Assembly: GCA_017454015.1 (NCBI GenBank)
Contig: JAFTDW010000012.1
Coordinates: 19,674-83,673, forward strand
Direction: 5' to 3'
DNA length: 64,000 nt
Origin: Bacteroidales bacterium
GTDB taxonomy: Bacteria; Bacteroidota; Bacteroidia; Bacteroidales; P3
Of the stretch, positions 59,560-64,000 are shown piece by piece (position 1 is the stretch's first letter; every line of letters begins with the position of its first letter). The notes below the pieces were generated by a model that ran no database searches, was not told where the DNA came from, and saw only the letters and a list, made by a program, of their open reading frames with translations. The translations under genes and the position numbers were made by a program.

Positions 59560-60536
59560 CGCCGTGCGGTTTTAGAGGGGGCCTTGCCGCGTTTTACGGG
59601 CTGACGCATATATATGTCTATCAGCGTGTACTTGGAAAAGGGTGTACGGTAAAGGGCTGCGTCTTCGCATGTAAAGTCGTAGAACATGGTGCGTCCCGAC
59701 AAAGCAGCGTCGACAAAAGCCGTGAACTCCTCACCGGTATGGCTGAGATAGGTGGCGGCCTCGTGGCCGCGGTCTTTGAAGCGCATTATCCAGTGGCTGT
59801 AGCCGCGTTTGGAAAAGGTCTTGGCTATGGAGCTCGACCCATAGAGCGAGGTATGCAGCGAGCTGTGCAGCCTGCGGTAGGCCACTATCTTGTCGGTGGT
59901 GCCGTGTACCAGGCATGTGGGAGCCGGAGGCTCGTTGTATTTAAGCTGGCCGTTGCGGCAGTACACGCCGCCGGCATACGAGATGATAGCCGCCGGCGCA
60001 AAGTCGTCGGGCAAGGCATCGGCAACTCTCAGGTGGTTGGCGCGGCAGTAGTCGAGCTGCAACACCGTGATGGCGCCGGCGCTGCTGCCTGTGAGTATAA
60101 TCTTGTCGCGGTCTATGTCGAGGGCCATGGCACGTTCCCACACGTAGGCCAGCGCCGAGGCACAGTCCTCCACGGCCATCGAGATAGCCTCCTCAAACAG
60201 ACGGTAGGCGCGGGTGAGCCTCACGGTGTCAAAGTTCACCGTGCGCAGGCGCAGCCGGTAGTCGATGGAGACCACCGTAAAACCCTTCTCGGCAAGCATG
60301 GTGCATGAACGCACCGATTCTTTGTTGTTGCGGGCTCCTTCGCGGAAGCCGCCGCCAAACAGGTACATCACACAGGCGTGGTCGCTGCGCGGATGCTGCG
60401 GACGGTACACGTCGAGCCGCAGTTGGGTGCGTCCGCGTTCGGCATAGACATAGCTCTCTACCTCCTGCGCCACACATGGCATGGCGCCAAGGAGCAGAGT
60501 AACACACAATAATATACGGAAAACTCGGTAGTGCAT
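59556..60536 (-). CDS. Secreted alpha/beta-hydrolase (carboxylesterase-like)
   Basis: 326 residues with a signal peptide (ILLCVTLLLGAMPCVAQ). LFGGGFREGARN is the oxyanion region (HGGG variant) and GSSAGAITVLQLDY the nucleophile elbow with Ser in GxSxG. The late GHEAATYL gives the His. It belongs to the BD-FAE/LipH-type esterases, often acting on acylated sugars. It starts a 2-gene run with the U32 gene (ATGA overlap). Confidence 0.8.
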   Translation of the reverse strand: MHYRVFRILLCVTLLLGAMPCVAQEVESYVYAERGRTQLRLDVYRPQHPRSDHACVMYLFGGGFREGARNNKESVRSCTMLAEKGFTVVSIDYRLRLRTVNFDTVRLTRAYRLFEEAISMAVEDCASALAYVWERAMALDIDRDKIILTGSSAGAITVLQLDYCRANHLRVADALPDDFAPAAIISYAGGVYCRNGQLKYNEPPAPTCLVHGTTDKIVAYRRLHSSLHTSLYGSSSIAKTFSKRGYSHWIMRFKDRGHEAATYLSHTGEEFTAFVDAALSGRTMFYDFTCEDAALYRTPFSKYTLIDIYMRQPVKRGKAPSKTARR

Positions 60537-60600
60537 GTATGAATGGTATTTTCGTGATTGAAGAAATGAATACTATATTCTTTACCTATTTGTTTTGAAA

Positions 60601-60676
60601 TGCCCTGTAAGGGCTCTTAAATCCAACAGCCCAGGGCACCGCCCTGGGTATAAACGTCATCAAAGCACATGCGCCC
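60601..60676. repeat. CCCTGGGTATAAAC intergenic repeat, copy 2
   Basis: TGCCCTGTAAGGGC, then CCAACAGCCCAGGGCACC and GCCCTGGGTATAAACGTC, matching the minus strand of 47897-47971 at about 80 percent by eye. Confidence 0.75.
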
Positions 60677-60770
60677 TGAACTGAGGTCATGAGTACCTAT
60701 GAAATAAAAACATGGACAGTGAGCAACATTTAGCAATCATTTGATGAATAATTGTTCAGGCGCCCAATTC

Positions 60771-63218
60771 TCAGTCGACAAGAGCGAGGGTCAGGGCTTC
60801 GGACATCTCTTTTATATAGTGGAACTCAAGACCTTTCAGATACTCGTCGTTGATCTCCTTTATGTCGCGGCGGTTGTCTTCGCAGAGTATTATGTCGGTG
60901 ATGCCGGCGCGCTTTGCGGCAAGGATTTTTTCCTTGATGCCGCCCACTGGCGTCACCTCGCCGCGCAGGGTTATCTCGCCGGTCATTGCCACGGTAGGCT
61001 TCACCCTGCGGTGGGTAAACGCCGAGAGCATGGCAACAAACATGGTGATGCCCGCCGACGGGCCGTCCTTGGGAGTGGCACCTTCAGGCACATGGATATG
61101 GATATTGCTGTTCTCCAGCTGCTCCGCGTCTATGCCGAACTTGTCGGCGTTGGCCTTGATGTATTCAAACGCCAGTGTCGCCGACTCCTTCATCACGTCG
61201 CCGAGGTTGCCGGTCATGGTGAGCATGCCTTTGCCTTTGCTTATTGACGACTCCACAAACAATATCTCGCCGCCCACGCTGGTCCATGCCAAGCCTGTCA
61301 CCACGCCCACGCGGGGCTCCTTGCCGCTCACCTCGCTGCGATGTATGGGCAGGCCCAGCATCTCCTGCAGCTCCGAGGCGTCGACGGCACGGCGCATGCG
61401 TTCGGACTCCGCCGCCTTGACGGCACGCTTGCGCATTATCTTGGCCAGGGTGTGCTCCAGCTGGCGCACACCCGACTCACGCGTGTAGTCGTTGATGATA
61501 ACCTCCAGCACCTCGCGCGAGAAGGTGATGGCGCCCTTGCGGAAACCCATCTCCTTGAGCAGACGCGGTATTAGGTGGCGCTGCGCTATCTCTATCTTCT
61601 CTTCGAGTATGTAGCCGCTGAGCTCTATAACCTCCATACGGTCTATGAGGGCCGGCTGTATGGTGGAGAGGCTGTTGGCGGTGGCTATGAAAAGCACGTT
61701 GGAGAGGTCGTAGTCTATGTCGAGGTAGTTGTCGTGAAACGCCGAGTTCTGCTCGGGGTCGAGCACTTCGAGGAGTGCCGACGTGGGGTCGCCGTTGAAG
61801 CCGTTAGGCTGCACCTTGTCCACCTCGTCGAGTATGAACACCGGGTTGGAGCTGCTGGCTTTCTTGAGGCTTTGGATGATACGGCCGGGCATGGCGCCGA
61901 CGTATGTCTTGCGGTGCCCGCGTATCTCCGCCTCGTCGTGCAGGCCGCCGAGGGCTACGCGCACATACTTGCGGCCTAGGGCGGTGGCCACCGACTTGCC
62001 GAGGCTTGTCTTGCCGGTGCCCGGAGGCCCTACGAGGCATAGTATGGGCGACTTCATGTCTTTCTTGAGGTTGAGCAGTGCCACATGCTCCACTATGCGG
62101 TCCTTCACTTTCTCTATGCCGTAGTGGTCGCTGTCGAGCACCTCGCGTGTGCGCAGCGGGCTCAGGTTGTCGGTGGTGAACTCGCCCCACGGCAGGTCGA
62201 GCATAAGGTCCAGGTAGTTGTACTGCACAGAGTAGTCGGGCGACTGGGGAGCCAGACGCTGCAGCTTGGCAAGCTCTTTGTCGAACACCTTGCGCACATC
62301 GTCGCCCCAGTGTTTCTCTGCGGCGCGGGCCAGCAGCTCCTTGCTGTCCTCGTCGTTGGGCGACGAGCCCAGCTCCTCCTGTATGGCGCGCATCTGCTGG
62401 TTGAGGAAGTACTCGCGCTGTTGGCGGTCTATGCTCACCTTGGCACGGTCCTGCATCTCGTTGTTGATGCGCTGGTAGTCCAGCTGCTCTTTCTCGTATT
62501 CGAGCACCAGCTTGGCACGCTCGCCGTAGTCGTTGAGCTCAAGCACCGCCTGCTTGCGGTGTACATCTATCTCCAGATGATTGGCGATGAAATTGATAGT
62601 GGTGCGGTCGCCTTTTATGGTACGCATCAGCTCCTCGCCCGGCATGTTGCGGTTCTTGAGTATCTGGGCGTAGTTGCGCCGCAGCACCTTCACGGCCTGT
62701 CGCAGCTCGGCGGCGGAGAGCGACTCTCTCGTCTCCTGCACCGACTCCACGGAGCAGAGCAGGCGCCCTGTTGCCTCACGGTGGTACTCCAACACCTTCA
62801 CAGCCCTTACGCCCAGCAGTATACCCACCAATGTGTCGCCGGGCATGTTCACCACACGAAGCACGCGGGCCATGACTCCTATCCCGTACAGGTCTTCGGG
62901 GTTGGGGTCGTCGACATCGTTGCGCTGGGCTATGACAGCTATGCGGCCCTGGCCGCGCCCAGCCTCTTTCAGCACCTTGCGCGACGCTATGCGGTCCACG
63001 GCAATGGGTAGCACCACTCCGGGCATCAGTATGTTGTTGCGTAGCGGCAGCACCGGAAGCATCTCCGGCACATCCTCGTTGAGCAGCATCTCCTCGTCCT
63101 CGCGCGAGAGCACCGGCACGTACTCGGCAATCTCCACAGCCCCTCTTGCCCTCAACATATCCTCACGCAACAAAGTCTCCGAAAACAGCCCTTTATTGTG
63201 AGTTTTGTCTTTGCTCAT
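60771..63218 (-). CDS. lon: ATP-dependent protease Lon
   Basis: 815 residues. The N-terminal LON domain ([19 protein letters not shown]) is followed by the AAA+ domain with [15 protein letters not shown] (about residue 396) and [11 protein letters not shown]. The protease domain has KDGPSAGIT (Ser at about residue 718) and [15 protein letters not shown] (Lys). It removes damaged and regulatory proteins in the cytoplasm. No heat-shock operator is recognisable upstream, where a 108-bp gap separates it from rpmE. Confidence 0.96.
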   Translation of the reverse strand: MSKDKTHNKGLFSETLLREDMLRARGAVEIAEYVPVLSREDEEMLLNEDVPEMLPVLPLRNNILMPGVVLPIAVDRIASRKVLKEAGRGQGRIAVIAQRNDVDDPNPEDLYGIGVMARVLRVVNMPGDTLVGILLGVRAVKVLEYHREATGRLLCSVESVQETRESLSAAELRQAVKVLRRNYAQILKNRNMPGEELMRTIKGDRTTINFIANHLEIDVHRKQAVLELNDYGERAKLVLEYEKEQLDYQRINNEMQDRAKVSIDRQQREYFLNQQMRAIQEELGSSPNDEDSKELLARAAEKHWGDDVRKVFDKELAKLQRLAPQSPDYSVQYNYLDLMLDLPWGEFTTDNLSPLRTREVLDSDHYGIEKVKDRIVEHVALLNLKKDMKSPILCLVGPPGTGKTSLGKSVATALGRKYVRVALGGLHDEAEIRGHRKTYVGAMPGRIIQSLKKASSSNPVFILDEVDKVQPNGFNGDPTSALLEVLDPEQNSAFHDNYLDIDYDLSNVLFIATANSLSTIQPALIDRMEVIELSGYILEEKIEIAQRHLIPRLLKEMGFRKGAITFSREVLEVIINDYTRESGVRQLEHTLAKIMRKRAVKAAESERMRRAVDASELQEMLGLPIHRSEVSGKEPRVGVVTGLAWTSVGGEILFVESSISKGKGMLTMTGNLGDVMKESATLAFEYIKANADKFGIDAEQLENSNIHIHVPEGATPKDGPSAGITMFVAMLSAFTHRRVKPTVAMTGEITLRGEVTPVGGIKEKILAAKRAGITDIILCEDNRRDIKEINDEYLKGLEFHYIKEMSEALTLALVD

Positions 63219-63326
63219 CAGTAACTTGTTAAAATTGAAAAAGGTCTGACGTATAGCTGCCAGACCCTCTTCGTCATTCTTCTTACGTAATCAATCAGTC
63301 CTCACTCATGCGAGACGGGCTGGCGT

Positions 63327-63590
63327 TTACTCAGCTTTCTTGGCGTACTTCTTGTACTTGCTCATGAACTTGTCAACGCGACCGGCGGTGTCAACCAGTT
63401 TCAGTTTACCTGTGAAGAAGGGGTGCGAAGTGTTGGAGATTTCCAACTTCACCACGGGATACTCCTTGCCATCGGTATAGGTGACGGTCTCTTTGGTTGC
63501 CGCGCAGCTCTTGGTCAGTATCATGTTGTCGTTCGACATGTCCTTGAAAACCACAAGGCGATAATTCTCGGGATGGATACCTTTTTTCAT
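63327..63590 (-). CDS. rpmE2: Ribosomal protein bL31, type B
   Basis: 87 residues: MKKGIHPENYRLVVFKDMSN, then SCAATKETVTYTDGKEYPVVKLEISNTSHPFFTGK. The type A zinc Cys set (CxxC) is missing, and the length and SHPFFTGK region are those of zinc-independent L31. It bridges the ribosomal subunits. The promoter TATCTTTG is at 63700-63693. The leader contains CCACCCATGGTGG, a perfect palindrome. Confidence 0.95.
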   Translation of the reverse strand: MKKGIHPENYRLVVFKDMSNDNMILTKSCAATKETVTYTDGKEYPVVKLEISNTSHPFFTGKLKLVDTAGRVDKFMSKYKKYAKKAE

Positions 63591-63692
63591 GCTTTTTTTC
63601 TTTTTGCCGTTTTGAGCAGTGGCTCTTAAACGATTGTTAATCCTATTGTTATCTCACTTTATACCACCCATGGTGGCAGTTATTCGGAATTG

Positions 63693-63700
63693 CAAAGATA
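63693..63700 (-). promoter_or_regulatory. Promoter -7 element of rpmE2
   Basis: TATCTTTG on the minus strand, about 103 nt upstream of the L31 start, with the palindrome CCACCCATGGTGG (63664-63676) in the leader. Confidence 0.55.
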
Positions 63701-63758
63701 CAACTTTTTATTGAAATATACGCATACCATTGAAAAAAAAGTGTTGGGGCTCACACCC

Positions 63759-64000
63759 TCAGCGGAGCCCGCTGTAGGATCCACGCACGTTGCCGGCTGT
63801 CTGCAGCACCGTCAGCTGCTCCAGCGGCGGCAGCTGCCATGCCGTCGCCGCCCGCCCGGCCCACTCGCGGCACACGCGGCGCCCCTTGGCCAGCACTCGG
63901 CTCAGCCTCCTGCGCCGCCACGGCTCCACCTCCATGCCGAGGAAGGTGACGCGCCTGTCGGCGCGCGTGAGCCGCACCTTGCCGGGGTGCAGCGTAAGCC
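63759..64000 (-). CDS. Reverse transcriptase, C-terminal part only
   Basis: 80 codons to the stop at 63759; the 5' end is beyond the right edge. LTLHPGKVRLTRADRRVTFLGMEVEPW is the palm-end/thumb-start pattern of bacterial reverse transcriptases ('L.L...K......gv.FLG'), followed by a basic helical thumb and LEQLTVLQTAGNVRGSYSG. The close fit to short RTs of diversity-generating retroelements makes a DGR likely, but group II or Abi-type RTs cannot be excluded. No template repeat is found between its stop and rpmE2. Confidence 0.75.
   Translation of the reverse strand, partial: LTLHPGKVRLTRADRRVTFLGMEVEPWRRRRLSRVLAKGRRVCREWAGRAATAWQLPPLEQLTVLQTAGNVRGSYSGLR

Noticed and set aside
1-64000. Insertion sequences with transposase, rRNA or intact tRNA genes
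   Set aside because: I looked on both strands and found none. Only a tRNA 3' fragment and a MITE-like element without transposase are present.

Overview
The window comes from a Bacteroidales (Bacteroidota) chromosome. Evidence: promoters of the Bacteroidota type (TTTG, about 20 nt, then TAnnTTTG) lie before many genes; secreted proteins carry type IX secretion (T9SS) tails of both type A and type B; ribosomal protein L31 is the zinc-free type B; and there are FISUMP-type lipoproteins, C10 peptidases and lysine 5,6-aminomutase. A gut anaerobe fits best. The family cannot be fixed from this window.

Positions 1 to about 16,462 look like an integrated virus-like element with no recognisable tail genes. 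It is cut by the left edge of the window. Its right border is a 3' fragment of a tRNA gene (16431-16462), so the intact tRNA and probably the integrase lie to the left. Genes read leftward from a regulator switch at 14.3 kb. The order is: an early cluster of small proteins ending in a VirE/VapE-like ATPase; a HigBA toxin-antitoxin pair; a HicB-like protein; a 310-bp iteron-rich, origin-like region between twin terminators; a middle operon (ribbon-helix-helix/coiled-coil protein, small proteins, BECR-like nuclease); a compact packaging-type ATPase beside a structured RNA; and a late operon. The late operon has a promoter with five tandem 10-bp repeats, a candidate capsid protein, many very small membrane proteins sharing an MKQ(I/V)LF start, a peptidoglycan-binding-like protein and two beta-rich proteins. 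The set (small ATPase, many membrane proteins, no tail genes) suggests a tailless membrane-containing provirus. This is an inference that needs a structural test.

From 16.6 to 42.7 kb the chromosome is mostly housekeeping and metabolism: CPBP protease, outer-membrane barrels, trigger factor, TcdA, a GH2 protein without catalytic glutamates, KamD/KamE plus a CoA-transferase subunit (lysine fermentation), GH25 lysozyme, RNase G, a 29-residue basic ribosome-type protein, HU, RibF, a nitrilase, MutS2, acetate kinase and an M16 peptidase.

From 42.8 to 64 kb there are a 1,692-residue T9SS type B repeat protein, an O-antigen-ligase-like protein, an S41 protease, two tandem C10 peptidases with beta-helix and T9SS tails, RadA, a U32 protein, an esterase, Lon, L31 and, at the right edge, the C-terminus of a reverse transcriptase. 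Intergenic DNA here holds several repeat families and one MITE-like element.
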